A stretch of DNA of 64,000 nt from Pachypanchax playfairii (GCA_006937955.1 SSNP01000031.1:1313718-1377717), one strand, 5' to 3'. Positions 1-14,582 are shown, numbered from the stretch's first letter. Program-made: numbers and translations. The notes: generated by a model from the letters alone, not told the origin.

Positions 1-1993
1 GCTTGACCTCATAAAACCGTAGCGCCAAAATGACTGATGTCTTTTATCAGTGGTTTTATCTTCAAATCTTTGGAAGTGCTCTCTTTAAACTAACAATTTC
101 TAATGATTTCAGTGGGCATAAAGGTTTATTCATTAAACAAGCAAACACTCTGAAGTTTGACTGATTTGTTTGATTCTGAGATCCTGTAAAGCCCAAATCT
201 CAATCAGCAACAAGAAGACAGCATAAAATATCAAGTTTTAAAATTAGCTGGCCTCAGAGACGTTCGCTGGCACGTGAAAACAAACATTCCTGAAATGGAA
301 CAAGAAGACGTAAAAGGAAAACAGAAGGGAAGCCGGCTATTTATACCTTCACAAAAACTGGCAGACAAACAAGGCTTCCGTTTTTTTATGAGTAAAATCT
401 GAACGGTAAAAAGACATACGTGAAACGTATTAGCGAGAAAAAAAAAAAGGATGGAGGATTTAGGGTTTGATTTGATTCTAAGTCTTAAGCCAAAGAAACT
501 CATTTGAGCCGTCCGGTTGGGTGAAAGCAAATCTAAAGAGCTGGACAATTTCTGTGAAGGAAAAAAAAAAAAAGAAGAGGAAATGAGGGGATGTCACATT
601 AGAGCTGATGGGAGACAGAGATAAAGGGAGGACAGGTAGGCATTGTATCTCTGGTTTCCTTCTCTATTCATTCACCCTGGCTTGCTTTTTGGCCTCTTGG
701 GAAGATGGTAACTGAAGAGGGTGTTAGAAAATGTCTTGCTGCTGTCATCTGTGGACAGAAGGAAGTTTCACATGCAGTGCTTTGTAATGAAGGAATTCAG
801 GCAGCTGGAATCCGAGTAGGACAAAGAGTCGACCGAACAGGAAAACCATCAGCATTTTAAAGAGGTCTGTCACATCTGAAGCTGAAAGAATATTCCTGTC
901 TGAAGTGACACAGCAGTGCAATTATGAGAAAATAAACCATTTAATTAGCCTATGGCTAGTATGCGCATGGCAAATTAACAAAATAAAGTGTGGCAAATAT
1001 GTGCAAATTCAACCAAACTCACATTTCTGTGGTTATAAATCTTTTGCATACAAAAACAATCTCCAACAAAAGGGAAATAATTGTTTACAGTCGCATGGCA
1101 TGGAGATAAAATGGTAATTGCGAAGGTGCTGCAGCACAACAGGGGGTGGGGGGGCATTTAATATCAGATGAGGTGAAGCAGCAAAGATAGATTCTCCCAC
1201 TCTCTCTGCTGGCATTTCTCCTTGAAGGGGTCCTGATTCTCAAACACGACCATCACCACTCCCCCCTCCTCCACCAGACTCGTCACCATATTTCACACCA
1301 CTCTTTTCAAATGCACACAAATCTTCATCCATCACCGACAGCAAGGCAAAATAAACAATCAGGCTGTAGATCAATCACTGTCTGTTTAATGTTGAGCAGT
1401 GTGGAGGTTTAGCATGGCGAGGATGTGTGCGCTCGCATGCGTTCACAGCAGGATTTGCTTGATGTGCGTATGGTTTTCGACACTGCTTGTAGCAAAAGGA
1501 CAAACAGAGGGAGCCACATAAGGGTTTTTACTGTAAATGGGTTAGAAATCTCACATGACAATCCCACAACACACTCAAAACACCCACTGGCAGACCAACA
1601 AAATGTGTTTAAACCTCTGATCACATCAAATTTAGATTCTGCCTTATGAAGAACTACCTGACGTCTATTACCAGCTACTGTAAATACGGCAACAAAGAGG
1701 TGAATCCAGACCCGTGTTGATGTCAGTGCCGCCAATCCGAGGCTGATCCAGCCTTTAATCTGAACCTTAGATCTCAGCTCTCCATCGCCATGTCCACTTT
1801 AGACCCGAAGTCTACTGGCCGTCATCACCTGGCCTTCCCTCCTCTCATCTAACACTTCATAAAGACCATTCATCCCACCATCCTTTCATCCTTCTATACC
1901 CGGGGCCTCGTTAATCCTCCACTCCATCCTGACCCTGTACCACTCTACCGGACTGGGACAAACTTCAAAGAGGAAGACAGCGAGAAGCACTGC

Positions 1994-2052
1994 TGTGTGT
2001 GTGTTAGAGAGAGAGAATGCACACGTGTGTGTGTGTGAAAGAGAGAGAGAGA
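1994..2052. repeat. compound (TG)n/(GA)n microsatellite
   Basis: Runs of TG, GA, CA/TG and GA follow one another with short interruptions, giving purine-pyrimidine alternation next to a polypurine tract. It lies in jarid2 intron 1. Confidence 0.9.
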
Positions 2053-2142
2053 CAAAAAGAGAGACAGATTGGGTGGGTGGGCAGCTGTGTTGTGCTTGGC
2101 CTATACCACAAAGCCTTTAGAGAACAAGAGCCCCCCCCCACC

Positions 2143-2180
2143 ATGCGTGCACACACGCGCGCGCACGCACATACACGCAC
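2143..2180. repeat. alternating purine-pyrimidine (CG/CA) tract
   Basis: Almost uninterrupted alternation of purine and pyrimidine, including GCGCGCGC, follows a C9 run. Such tracts can adopt Z-DNA. It is in jarid2 intron 1, about 90 bp from the compound microsatellite. Confidence 0.8.
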
Positions 2181-4869
2181 GATCTGTAAAGAAAGGGGGT
2201 AACTTAGCACAGTAAAATCTGACCAGTGCAGCATAAATTTGCCATAAAGAAGAGCAAAAATGTCCCAATCAATTTGATTGCAATACGATTTGAGCTGATT
2301 ACAAGCAGAGAACTTCACCTCCATCCCTGAAACCTTCAATCTGGTTTTGTGACGGTTTGTAAAACTCAACACAAACAAATAAAAAAAGGCTGAGAAAGCA
2401 AAAACTGTACCTGCTGCCTGAAAGGAAAATGCTTGACATTAATGTTTTTGAATGTTTGTGTGTTCGTCTGTAGTGTTAGAAAAATATTGTCAAAAGTTGG
2501 CAGATTTTAATGAAACCCCCAAAAAGTATTGACTGAATGTGCAACCGATTAACAGCCCCGTTCAAGATGGCCGCCACAGCTAGGGGACATTAGCAAACAC
2601 AAACATGACAAGGAATCCACTTTTAATTATTTCTGATGACACTGTGATGACGGTAAACTTCCGATAAGCTGTGAAGCCTCAAATCATGAACCACACAGTG
2701 TAATTAAATAGCAGGGACACGCATTCCTCCCCAACAGAAGAAGTCCCACTTAAACAGCTAGTGTCGAATTACACTGTCCTCGTGCTGTGATGAACACCCA
2801 TTAACCGCCTGCCGCACAGTGCGCCAAGCTGATGCACAGCCCCATATGTGCTCCAATGTGAAAAAAGGGGGTGTTTTTGTGGGTGGAGGGTGAAGGGGGG
2901 GCTTTGACAGACAAGCCTCGGCTGAAAGTGACAGTCCACATTGGAAATAGACTCAAACACATGCATCAAATAACACACAGCTGATGACAGCTAAGGGAGG
3001 CTGACATGCCTTCCACTGCGGCTGGTGGATGTATGTTTATTTTATTAACCTGCCACAGAATTTGTGGGGAGGACGGGTGGGAGGGAGAGGGAAAAGGCTA
3101 TGTATGCCTGCGTGAATGCTGTGAATTTTATTTTTCTGAATCCTTTCCGATTAGTTGCTTATCTGTTTCTTTTTTTGCCTCAGTTTAGATCTGAAGACAA
3201 GCTGATGCGATCCCCATTGAGAATGTGTAAAAGTCTGTATTAAAGTGACCTACTGTATTTAAATAGAACTGAGGTGAGACATTCCTGCTGTGGAACAGTA
3301 ACTGATGAAACAAAGGGAAAAAACCAAAGCAGATGGGTTCTTTTTCTTCCAAGAACTTTCATAACATTTTCCCAACTGTCTTCTCAAGCGTTCAGTCTTT
3401 AAACATCTTATAAGGGACATTTTCTGCTTCTGACCGTCAGCAACTCGCCATGACGTTTGAAAAGATAACATGAGGAAATAAGCTGCTCCAGTTTCACCCG
3501 TTAATCTTGCCAAACTGCATTTATGACACGGACCCGTATCAACCCAACTGCCTCGCTTATCACTAGACAGGCCTGTAACTGACACCCATCCATGCACGGT
3601 GCACCCTGTCTCCCTGTGTCGCTCTGCTTCATTTGAACGCTGGCTCTTTTCCCGATTGGGCTAAAGAGCATCTGCATGTGTGCGCCTGTCTCTTCAGTAA
3701 TACGGCCTTTTAAGTGATTCGTGCACTTTAATAAAAAGCTCCAGCTCGGCCTGCCGAGCAGAATGCACCTGTCACATAAAATCAGCAGACACGAAGTGCG
3801 AACAACGCAGGGCTTTTTCAGGTCCTGCGCCTCAGCTTCCAAGACACACACATTTGCAAAGCAAAAGAACGGCACACAGTAAGTGGGTAGGGAGAGCTGA
3901 CAGTTGCAGCTGATGTAAATGTACGTGAGAAGTATGCCAGTGGAAAACTGGGCGCTCTCTCTCTCCGTTGTAAGTGAGTATGAGTCGCTCTTTGTCAGCG
4001 GTGTGGGTCAGCTGTTGCTCTTGGCCCAGTTTACTTGCACTGCCTTTTGGCTTCATGGCACAGTGACACCCTGTCCTCATTTCTCTTTGTCTTGGAAACA
4101 CAGCTTTTTGATATAATGGTCCATTCACCATGACAACAGCCGAAACACGCACCTAGATTGTAGAAAGCCACGTTCCTTTAAATAAGCTGAGTCAATATTT
4201 ATTACAAAAAATAAACAAACACAAGGGGGAAAAAAACACTTCAATTCCAGCTAAGGTGAAAAAATGGCACCTTTCCAAAATAGAAATAAAAGGTGTCATT
4301 GCTTTAAGTATATTTAATTACACCCAACGTTCCATTTAAACTTAAGCTCGTGTTTTTAAATGCCTCAAACCGGGCTACGTGATTTACACAGCTCTAATAA
4401 AACGAGCCATTTAATTTAAGCTGATGTTCTGCTAGCAAGCGCTCACAATCCTTCCCCTGTAGTAGCTCAGTGAGAAACCGTCAGCGCTTTTATTTCTGCT
4501 TTGGCGTTTATAACACCGGACTGGGAAAACGAGAGGAAGGAGGGAGTGAGGTCGATGAGCTGGATGGCAACAGAGATGGCACAAGGACGTAACTACACGT
4601 TTCCTGCAGTTAACGTAAAGCCTGCTATTGGAACTGGTTTAAAAAGTTTTTAAAAAGATGCAATAAAAAGCATCAGAAACGTGGAAGAAAATCAACACAT
4701 TGCAATTATGTCTGAAAACAGAAAATAGCTAAATGTAGAACTTTTAGGGCATCAATGTTCATGTCCGACAGGAATTTTGTAATATTTCTACTGTTATAAA
4801 CCTGTAAAGGTTTACAAAATGATGTTTGCACAAACTGTTATGAACCTGCAACATTTCACTGTTACCTTC

Positions 4870-4990
4870 ACTGCATTTAGTTTAGCATTAGCTCATCAGA
4901 CAAACTCTAGTTCTCCAAACTGAGGCTATTTGGGAAAAAATCTACAACAGATTAATCTTAGCTGAGATAGAAACAATATTCCAAACGACC
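4870..4990 (+). repeat. possible degraded copy of a dispersed repeat (CCAAACTGAGG family)
   Basis: The segment around TTCTCCAAACTGAGG and the following bases resemble segments near 31968-32125 and 60640-60805, in the same orientation. Similarity was judged by eye over about 50-70 bases and is weaker than between the other two copies. Confidence 0.3.
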
Positions 4991-6339
4991 AAAATATTTA
5001 TTTAGACCAACAATAACCACAGAAAGAAAAAGTTGTATATACAAACCACAACATCTGTTTATTCAAATGATTATAGCGTAGCAGTAGCTTCTGTGTGAGA
5101 GTGCTTGTCCACCAACATTAAAAACTCCAATTACTTGCAGAATAATATCAGGATCTTATTGACTTTGTCTTTTTCCAAGAAGAACTAAAGAACAGTTAGC
5201 CAACAAAACTAAAAGATTACTTACAGCTGAAGAGTTTATTTATTTTTTGCTTTGATTAGTTCAGAAAACATAGTATTGTGTCTGTGGTCCAATTAACCAG
5301 ACACTTTCTATCTGAAAAGGCTAATTGGAAACAAATAGCATCTTATAAAAAAAAGATTAAAAGGACAACATTCATGTGTCACCAATATAAAGAATCTAAA
5401 TATATAGAGTATTTTAAGAGCTCTAAGAATATCCTTCCTATCAGGAGTACTGAATGAAATATACCTGCAAATAATTCAAAACACATTACAACTGCTGTTT
5501 TATTGTGGCCCAATTAGCAAAGTGTTACAAATTACAACACGCGGGGCATTCTTTCACTCCGGTCAAGACAGCCAAAATCTCTTTTGCCAAATAATAAAAT
5601 GCTTGTTCATTTACTCTCACCTGCCAAAAAATAGTCATAAATATGGCCATGTGCAGGCAGAGCTGGCTGGGGAACGACTCGAAGGCTCTTGGGCCAGGCT
5701 GAGCTCAGAGTATGATCATTTAGTTTCACCTCAACAAAATATGCCCACTTCCTCCCAAAATACCAGCCCACAGTGTCATGTAGTTAGAATAAGTGTTGCA
5801 GCTATAAAGCCGGTGTGGCTTAAGATAGACTGATTGATTGGTCAGCTGATTAATATGTTTTATGTCTGAGTGTGCTTTCAATCACCCCAACTCAACTCAA
5901 AATCTTTGCCAATCCACACTGGACTGATTAAATTACAAAAAATATTTTATTTAATCCCTTGTTTAAACTTTAAAAGACTGTAATGATAAAAAAAATAAAT
6001 AAATCTGCTTCTTAAATCGGCCACCAGCTGCCCTGATTTCTAAAAAAAGAGCTTCAGCCATTAAAAACTCCTGTCGTCAACCTCTAGATTTAAATCTGCC
6101 AGTCAGATGTCTCACTCCAGAGGTAAAGAAAAAGGACAGGAAAATAAACTATCTCGGCGGTTCCTTTGTTAAACACTTGCAAGAAAGACAATTGTGGGTT
6201 TTTTTTCTCTTGATTGTTATTTTTTTATCTACTTCACTGTCCATTTACTGCCCTCTATCTGTTACAGAACAATGATTTACGCCAGGGCAATTTCTAAAGA
6301 GCCCCTCTTAAAAAAGAAAAATACTTCTCCTTTTCAAAG

Positions 6340-6620
6340 CTGTAAAAAAAACTAGTTCCACAAACCCTGGGGGGCCCTCTGCTGCTTAATGAGATTTGGG
6401 AATGCTGGAGGGGGCTGAACGAGCAGTAAGGCCAAAGCGATCAACCATTTTTATTTCAATAAACTTCTTGGGCTTTTGAAATTTTTAGCCTTGGGTTCTT
6501 GATAAATGAAGTGTCGGGCAGCTGCTGGTGGCATTTCCTGTGTGACGGCGAAAAGAAATATTCAGCAGATTCGGGAGTTAACCTTATCAGAAGCGGGTTC
6601 TTGCTCGTGGATTTTTAAAA
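6340..6620. other. CNE-like unique segment in jarid2 intron 1
   Basis: This is a complex, non-repetitive block with no open frame and several AT-rich transcription-factor-like words (ATTTTTATTTC, CTTATCAG GATA-type). It looks like conserved non-coding DNA, but conservation cannot be tested here. Confidence 0.25.
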
Positions 6621-7079
6621 GGTTACGTTGACTGTGTGGCCAAGTCCTGTGTGCAGTCTGTAAGCCGTGTCAATTTCAGGCTGATTCAACACATCAGTAA
6701 ATTATATAAAGGTAATAAGAACTTGTAAAGTAACAACATATCTTGCATGCTTATAAGCATAACACAGAAATAAAGAGCTCAAACCCTCTTGCAGGTAAAT
6801 TGGCCTCTATGCTTCGTTGAGCGTGCTGTGATTCTCTTAGCCCTGCTACATTTACCCAATTTAGACAGGAAATGGCAATGTATTAACAAAGGAGGGAGGG
6901 GTGCTGAGAGGAAAGAAGGGGTAAGGATGAAAAGAAGTGAGCAAGATTAGATTTAGAACAGTTGGAAAGGTCCACCATGAAACCAAGTTGAAGAGGAATT
7001 GATCAAATGAATTAGTGAATTAGTGCACAGCAAAGGTCCAAATGAAAGAACCCCTATGTGGTATTACCTCAGCTAGAAC

Positions 7080-7260
7080 AGCAAACAGAGGAAGGTGGGC
7101 TGGAGAGAGAGAGAACAGAGAAAAGAAAGGAGGACAAAAGAAAACAGCATGTGGAAAGCAGACCCACAGGCTTAATCACATTAACACTGACTGGAGGAAG
7201 GACAGAGGGAGGAAGGAAGCATGGAGCAGAGGGCTGGAAGACAAAGCCATATTGGAAATC
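7080..7260. repeat. polypurine-rich (GA) tract
   Basis: Long GA-rich stretches on the plus strand keep two plus-strand frames and one minus-strand frame open. The frames are a composition effect rather than genes. Confidence 0.6.
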
Positions 7261-7924
7261 AAGTCTCGTTTCGTGAGCTAAAAGGTCAGTGTGGTCACAG
7301 TGTGCATGCGTGTGTGTGTATTTAGCAGGTTCAGGCCACCGAGAGCCCAAGGTCTGCAAAGTAAAGGAGGTCGATAGTGCATTACAAAGGAAGGTAAAAT
7401 AAAGGTAGACGGCTGTCGTGTGTGTACGAGGTTCTGACGTGTAACGTGCTGTAAGAACAAGCCTTAAAGTGGTTTCAGACACATATTCATGCACATGAGA
7501 ATTTTGCTAAAAAACACCACATACAATGAGAAAAATAAAAATGCTCATAGCTTTTAGTCGACCATTTGTTAGTCTGGTAAATATTACATCATACAGCGTG
7601 GCTTTACAGCGATAAGAGAAATATTCTCACGACGGCACTTATCCAAAACCTAAAGTGTTTGAATCTCACCCTGTGCAGAGTGAAGGATTATGGGTTTTCA
7701 ACCAAAGCATGTAGCAGACCTTTATAGATGATGCTACGTGTCAATCAAGTCCAGACGAGTCTAACAACAACAAGCTTTGTAAGAAAAAGGACACGACAGC
7801 ACAAGGTATTGTTTTTCAGGATTTATATTTTAACCACTGTACAACATCACAAACCACATCTTTGTCCAATAAATGACTCGGGCACTTTCCTGGGTGGTAC
7901 GTCAAAGAATCGAAAGATTGCTAA

Positions 7925-7990
7925 AGAACAGAGTGGGGAGGGAGAGAGGGAAAAGGAGAGGGATGGTGAGAAAGGAGGAGAGACGGAGCT
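7925..7990. repeat. polypurine tract, triplex-prone
   Basis: About 65 bases are almost entirely A and G. Such tracts can form H-DNA. The overlapping 95-codon frame on the plus strand is explained by this composition. Confidence 0.6.
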
Positions 7991-8045
7991 GTGTAGGAGT
8001 GAAGTCACAAACTGACTGGCAGCCCTGCTGAGGGCTAGCAGGCGG

Positions 8046-8062
8046 TGCACACACACACACAC
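8046..8062. repeat. (CA)n microsatellite, short
   Basis: About eight CA units in jarid2 intron 1. Confidence 0.85.
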
Positions 8063-9229
8063 TTATTCATGCAAACACGTTTCCACACATGGAAAGCCAA
8101 GCCAAGGCATCTGTGCCGGAGACCTGTGTGATTCAGGCTGACGAGATGACGAGCCGTCGCAGAGAGAGGAATCGGGCCTGAGCGAAGGGAGAAGTGATCT
8201 TGATGTGCAGCCAGGAAATGTGGCTTCATCGCACCAAGTACATAACTTGTCAGACAGATATGCTCACTGAGACATGCACACAAACACAGAGCGCAACAGC
8301 AGAAGGTCACGCTGAGATCCACACAACTACTCTCTCTTTCAATGTTCTCATCACCGTTTGTGCTTGCACATCATATCGAATCATTTCAAAGAACATTCAG
8401 GAGAGAGAACCTGCATTTCACTGCATCTCTAATTGTTTTAAATTCCACAGCTAACGCATAGCTTTAGCATAATCCTCCATGAATGTGCTCAAAGCTCTGC
8501 AACGAGCAATAAAACCATATAAGAGCACCAGAGTTTCTGTGCTATAGCGTTAACTGCATTCCCATGCAATGTGTCCACTCTTTAAAAACACTGACAAGAC
8601 GCTAAGGCTCCAGTACAGCCCGTCCATCTTCCTTTACTCCCTACTATGGAAGCACAGACTTGATCCTTAATCTTGTTAAAAGCGTTAAGTGTTTTGTTTT
8701 AAGCCCTGGTTTGACTTGCTAAATTAATATTCACATATTTAAAAAAGGTAAATGATGGTGAGAGTTTGTACAGAATCATTAAAGCAAGCTTATTAAAGAC
8801 AAGCCTAAATAACAGAAGCAGCATTAAGGTGTCCCGACCACATTCGACCCTCCTCCACTTATAGACCATTTTACTAGCGTTTCGAAAACACTGCAACCAT
8901 TAGGGCTCCTAATGAAACACAACAACCCAATCCGAAAAACCTACGCAATCTATTCAGGATCACCCGTGACTAAGACGAGTCGGAGCTTTCATAACGCTGT
9001 GAGAAACGCCAACAAGGGAGAGAAGAAGTGGAAATTGAGGTCAGCTTTGTGTCAACAGTGAGTGAGCTGTCTGTTCTATGACTGTAAGATGTCAATTTAG
9101 ACCACAGAGTGCAAGTTGCCTTGACTCAATCCTCTCCTCGCTGGCTCTGAACTTCACCGTCTTTAAAATCTGTTTTGTCAACTAATCCATTAAATGGTTT
9201 GTGGCGTCTCTGTCTTCAAATCTAGAGGT

Positions 9230-9440
9230 TGGGGGGGCTCAGACAAGCTCCAAGAGACAGAAGCACTCTGAGCCACAAATGACATGTTAATATTTACCAC
9301 AAACCAAGACGCAACGAGCTGTTTGATGCATAAAAAGAAGTTTCCGGGGTTCATCCCCTTAATATATTTTTATACAGTTTGGGCTTTTTTATAGGCCCCC
9401 ACCCGAAAAGAAGTGTCTTTTTACCATAATTATGGCCTGT
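9230..9440. other. CNE-like unique segment in jarid2 intron 1
   Basis: This is non-repetitive DNA without coding potential, rich in AT words such as TTAATATT and ATATATTTTTATA. It looks like conserved non-coding sequence, but this is a visual impression only. Confidence 0.22.
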
Positions 9441-12400
9441 CTTTAGCGGAGAACACTCAAGAGGTTGGTTTAAATCATACTGCTGAAGCACAGGATTAAT
9501 AAAACTGAAAACCGAGAGCACATTTTAACCAAAGCCATGGTTTCATATTAATCTCGAAAGATTTGATAAGAGATTACGTCACAGCCGTAAAATCATCAAC
9601 CCGGAGCAGCCATCTTGGAAATACCTTTAAAGACTCGACATGTTTTTGCCGGAGGAAAAAGACACCGCAATAACCACAACAAAGCACAACAGCTTCATCG
9701 TTAAGTTGACTCATATGTGTGTCAAAAGGTACGGTGACCTATTACGGTTACTGAAATCAAAAAGAGTGAATGACTTAGAGTGATGCAAGGGGGGGGAGGA
9801 AAAAGAGGGGAACGAGGGTTAGTGGGAGTAAATCCAGGTCTGAGTCAGATTCCTCTTTCGTGTCAGCGTCATCATTAAACGAAACCTAGAGGTTTCTCAG
9901 GAGGAAACGTTTTTTTGCAAAGAGGTGAAGCAAGATTCAGCAGAAACAGAGCGGCTACAAGTAAGCTGGGGAAAAAAAGGTTGTGCTAATGATGAATGAG
10001 TAGGCGTGTTGTCATCAAAACCTAAAATACAGTAAAGGGATTCCATCGGCCATGTTTGTTATTGACAGCATTTTGTAATTCTTTCCTGCAGAGTACATTG
10101 TTTTCACATTTATTATGTTCTGCTTGTTTTAACTTGCCACAATGAATGTCTCATCAGAGGAGGCAACCTTTTCCTCATTTTCTCCCCATGTCATACACCC
10201 CGGCAGAAAAGCTGGACAAATGCCAGACTAAGAGCTGACAAGTACATTTTCAGGAAGGTGGAGTGTGTTTAAGTCTACAATCATGTGGCCTTGACTTTAC
10301 ACTATTGTTGCCGGGCCCTTTAAAGTGGACACAAATAAAAGGAAACGTGTGCGTTTTCAATCTTTCCTGAGCAAAAAAATGTAATTCATGACACATTCAT
10401 CCTGAAACTCGAACAAGAAATAACTCAAAGGCGACTGTAAGGAAAGTTATTCACGTTTGTCGGCATCAAAGCAATCAATCTTAATCTAGTACTTCTTTTT
10501 CATTTCACATTGACAGAAGGAGTGGGAGAAAACCTGGATCAATAGGAATTTGTAGAGGAGACAATGACGTAGCACTGGGTGTGTGTGTTGACACTGGGAT
10601 GTAAAAGCCTGTGCTGACATTCCTAAAATTCCTGAGGTGAACTGTTTGATTTGGCCTGAACAACCTGATCACACAGGAAATAAAAAACAAAGACAGAAAA
10701 AAATGCTTCACAATATGACAAAAATAGAAAGCATTAATAGTGCAATAAACTTTAGCACATTTGGCATCAATGATATTAAAGATGTTATTGTATGGACACA
10801 CCTGCTGAGTCGGGGATAGGGATGGGGATTGGGGGGGGCTATGATTGTAGTCCTCTGAAACCACAAGTCCCAGGAGGGTTTTGGAGGATTTATTGACCAC
10901 AGGGGAGTCAGGGAGTCTGCAGCTAACACTGTTTCTCACTGGGAAAAGAAGCAGAATTAGTACAGGAAAGGCCACGGGGACAAGTCTGTGTCTGAACCTG
11001 TGCATGAGCCTGAACAGACAAATGCTGCTGTGCGCTGGAGACAGGTTAAGTACCAGCGTCTGAACACAGCGGAAGACTGGGCCAAAGAGCTGCCGCCCCA
11101 AACATCCGTTATTTAGAGAACAGTCATTGATCTGCCACCTCCTCTCTCCCTCCCCTCGTCTCCTATTCCCTTTTTATCTACACCTGCTCCATGTCTCTGC
11201 TCCTAACCTCGTCCCCTCCTCTGTCTACTTTATGCCCATAACTTAGTCTGCCCATCCTCTTTTACTGCTTCTCTTTAGGCCTTTTCACAAAATGATTCTG
11301 CAATATCACTAAAAAGAACCCCTATTCAGGCCGTCTCTGGTCATTCACAAATTTACTAAGTAAGCCGGCAACGTTTGTAATAATGTGTGAGTTCACAAAT
11401 GAAGCTGCTGTCCCGTTTATTTAAGCAGCGCAGATATCGTGGATGGTACATATAAAAAGGCATGTCAGACATTTTTTATTCTAAATTCTGCAGCTTGCTT
11501 GTCCTTGTTACGTCATGCATTCGAGCCACGATGCTGACTTAACCTCATGCATCATGACTGATACAGTTCTGTGACTACCTCCCCTTTGAAGCTTAGTAGC
11601 ACAATGTCAGACTGACTTCAGACCTCACCCAAGCCATCTTGGTTTTTACACAAATTACATCTAGACAGGAAGGTGTCCCAGGCCCAGCTTGAACTATTTC
11701 ATGAGAGGAGCTTTTAGAGTAAGGTTTGTGTGATAGGAGGTTAGCTTATTTGACTCTGACTAGCCTTGATAATGCTTCACTGATAACCATGCAAACAACA
11801 TGAAAATGTGTTTTTTTTAACTCCCTTCCTTTTCCCAAGATGTTCCCACAGAGTCAGTCCTCTTAAATTTCTGCAGTATGATGCAAATCTCATCAAGCCC
11901 GCTCCCTTCCCAACCATAAAACCACTAAATAAGGAAGAACCCCACCTCCACCCTTGGTTTGTAATCATTTACTATCTGTGTCGCCTCCTCTCTTCCCAGT
12001 AAAGCTTTACAGTTTAGGGGAGGACGGCATCCAGTCAGAAAGATCCAATAATTCAGTGTGAGAGTAGTGGAAAGGGAGGCCTGGACACTGAGGCCTTTGT
12101 GTGATGGCCAGCCACCCACACATGGTACTAGGCCTGCAATTGAACCATACTGCTGTAAAGGCTAAGAAAATTGAGCCTAAGTTCTCTTTGTGTGCCGCTT
12201 CAACAAAAAAAAAAGCAGCAAAACATCCAACCAAACTAGACTCGTGATTTTATTCCCCCCCCCCTGTCCGAGTTTACCAGCTCCCTGAATATGTAGATTC
12301 AATGATGACTACAAAACTTCAAGCAACTTGTAATAACATACTTAATTTGTCCACCACAACTGATACAAATAAATCCTACTTTTAGTCTATTTGATACAAC

Positions 12401-14060
12401 TATCAAGCTGATTTGTTTATTTAAACTTGAGTGAACTTCAGAGAAACGAGGACTGACTTTCTAACCGCTCTTTTCTTACCTACTCTGCTTATTCTGTTTC
12501 CAACTGATATGAACACAGTTTAGGAACTTCTTTTGGGTAAAAATTAAAGAAAAGAGCAACAAAATGTTAAAGTTAAACCCATTTCCTGACTGATTATTAA
12601 AAAAACCAGAAGGGTTTTGACTGTGTAAACATCAATGCATTAGTCCCTTCATGCACTTGCCTACGTCTCAGAGTGACTCTACACTTTGATTTTTAACTGT
12701 ACACCTCATCAGACTGGAGGAGGATGTGTGAGTGTTTGGCATCATTCGTTTTGCTCATCACTACGGGGGCGGAGTGCGTGATGGGACTTTTACGTTCAAA
12801 CCAACTCCATTGCATCTACTTTCCACACCTCTAGTCACAATTCCAGGTTACACCTGCCACTTTTCCGGCGAAGAGAAAGGCTCCCAAGTTAATGGAAAGC
12901 CTATACAGCGAGAGGAAATCAGGCCTTCAAACAAACAGCACTCCCCTGCTTGCACACACCTACGCACTCTGTCACTCACTCTGCCTTGCACACACAAGCA
13001 CAAAGCCCTCTGAAATTACCATCTACACAAAGTAATGATGTGACTTGCTATATAGAGACAGCGTGGTGGTGTTTCTCCTTTGTTAGCCATGCATTCACAG
13101 AATCAGAAACAGTAGCACCAAACAAGGCAAACAAAATAATCTGATTTTATTCCAAAGTGTTGTTTGAAAACACTGTTCTTGTTCTGCAGTTATACTGTAA
13201 TACTGAATTTGCATGAAACTAATTGTGCATACTGTACAAGCTCATACAGGAAGTTCTGGATGTGACCACTTTCTGGAAAACCAGTGATGCCGTCATAAGA
13301 TTTTCCCTCTGTAATCTTCAGATGCTCTTTGGTGATAGAGGTTGTTCTTGCCCGCTGTGTCATACTGAAAGTAGTTTGAAATCAGGTAGTCTTCCTGTCA
13401 CTATAACTGAGGAGGTGGAGCTGGTGCAAGGGAAAGTGAAGATGACAAAGATTATATATTAGCTGAAAGTCATACTTCAATCAAACATATCAGATTAGAG
13501 GGTTTTTGATTTGTATTCAAGAGTCAAAGAATGAAGCTACAACATGACGTCCCTGGTTAAACTTTGGGAATTTTTGTTTGCCTGGTATCTCTGACCCTGG
13601 TTGGAGTTTTAGACTCTATTTATCCCTTGGACATATTCAGATATGATGGCCTGAGGAATCTCCTCCTCAATACCTTCACATTTAGACTAAAAATAGAGAG
13701 ATTGTGCCGAGGCTTTACACAAGGCCGTGTTGAAGCACGCCACACACTTTCTCCTCTTCAGAGAGTGAAAGTCTGTGGTTTGTGGTGACTTCATATCAAA
13801 AAGAAAAAAACAAGACAAAGAATGATGCATGATGTTTCTGATCTGTTCCCAGTTACCCAAAACATGGGGATTTCTGCTCATTATGCATGTGTTTTTGAGT
13901 GTCAGTGACGGGGGTAAGCACAGACAAAATACACAAAGGGAAACATCAGAAAACGGTTACGAGAAATGGAATTTGTGGGTGTGTTTTTTTACAGCACTTA
14001 GGTCAACAACTGTTTTACTCATAAATCAACTGACTTGTCAATTAGTTGTCAGTTTACTGC
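9441..14060. other. intronic stretch with no gene recognised
   Basis: The longest frame in the window (minus strand, 10505-11101, 198 codons) lies here. It has no family-like motif. It contains hydrophobic runs and serine/proline-rich patches, and no splice context supports it. The rest is unique AT-rich DNA. The segment 11280-11570 is compositionally complex and could be an old repeat, but no termini were found. Confidence 0.5.
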
Positions 14061-14069
14061 ATGCAGATA

Positions 14070-14089
14070 GGGTGGTGGGGGGGGGGGGT
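14070..14089 (+). other. G-rich run, quadruplex-capable
   Basis: GGG, a short loop and a G12 run provide four G-tracts on the plus strand. The jarid2 transcript would carry the C-rich complement. Confidence 0.5.
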
Positions 14090-14582
14090 GTTTTGATAAC
14101 AAATTGTCCAGTGTTGTTTTGGTAATAAATAATCCTGTTTTTCTGGTAACAAGTTTTTGTGACCTGAAGTCACTCAGTGAAACCAGAATCAATGATTTAT
14201 TGACCGGACTCTTAGTGAGCAGCGGTTTTTATTGTATTTGGCAGGAAATTGATTTAAGCATGTGCCATTTTCGTCACTCATCTTTATTCATTTGAACATG
14301 TATTTTGGAGGCCTATAAGACACTGTGGGGATGTGCTCATACGTACATGCAAAAAAAAAAAGTAATTGGCAAGATCCAAACTTATCCTATGAAGTCCATG
14401 TAGGATCAACAGGATTTTTAACATTTTTTATGAACATTTCAACTGTTTTTTATCCCCTTTTGACAAAAACTGTAGTAAAGCATACAACATACTCAAGGAC
14501 ATAACACAGGAGGCCATTACAGCACAATCTCCAGCTCTAGTTTCACTTCCTATTAGCCATTCAGAACCATGACAATGCCCAA

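Noticed and set aside
10505..11101. 198-codon minus-strand open frame, longest in the window
   Set aside because: No recognisable domain, no splice or promoter context, and it lies within jarid2 intron 1; a frame this long is not surprising in 64 kb read six ways.
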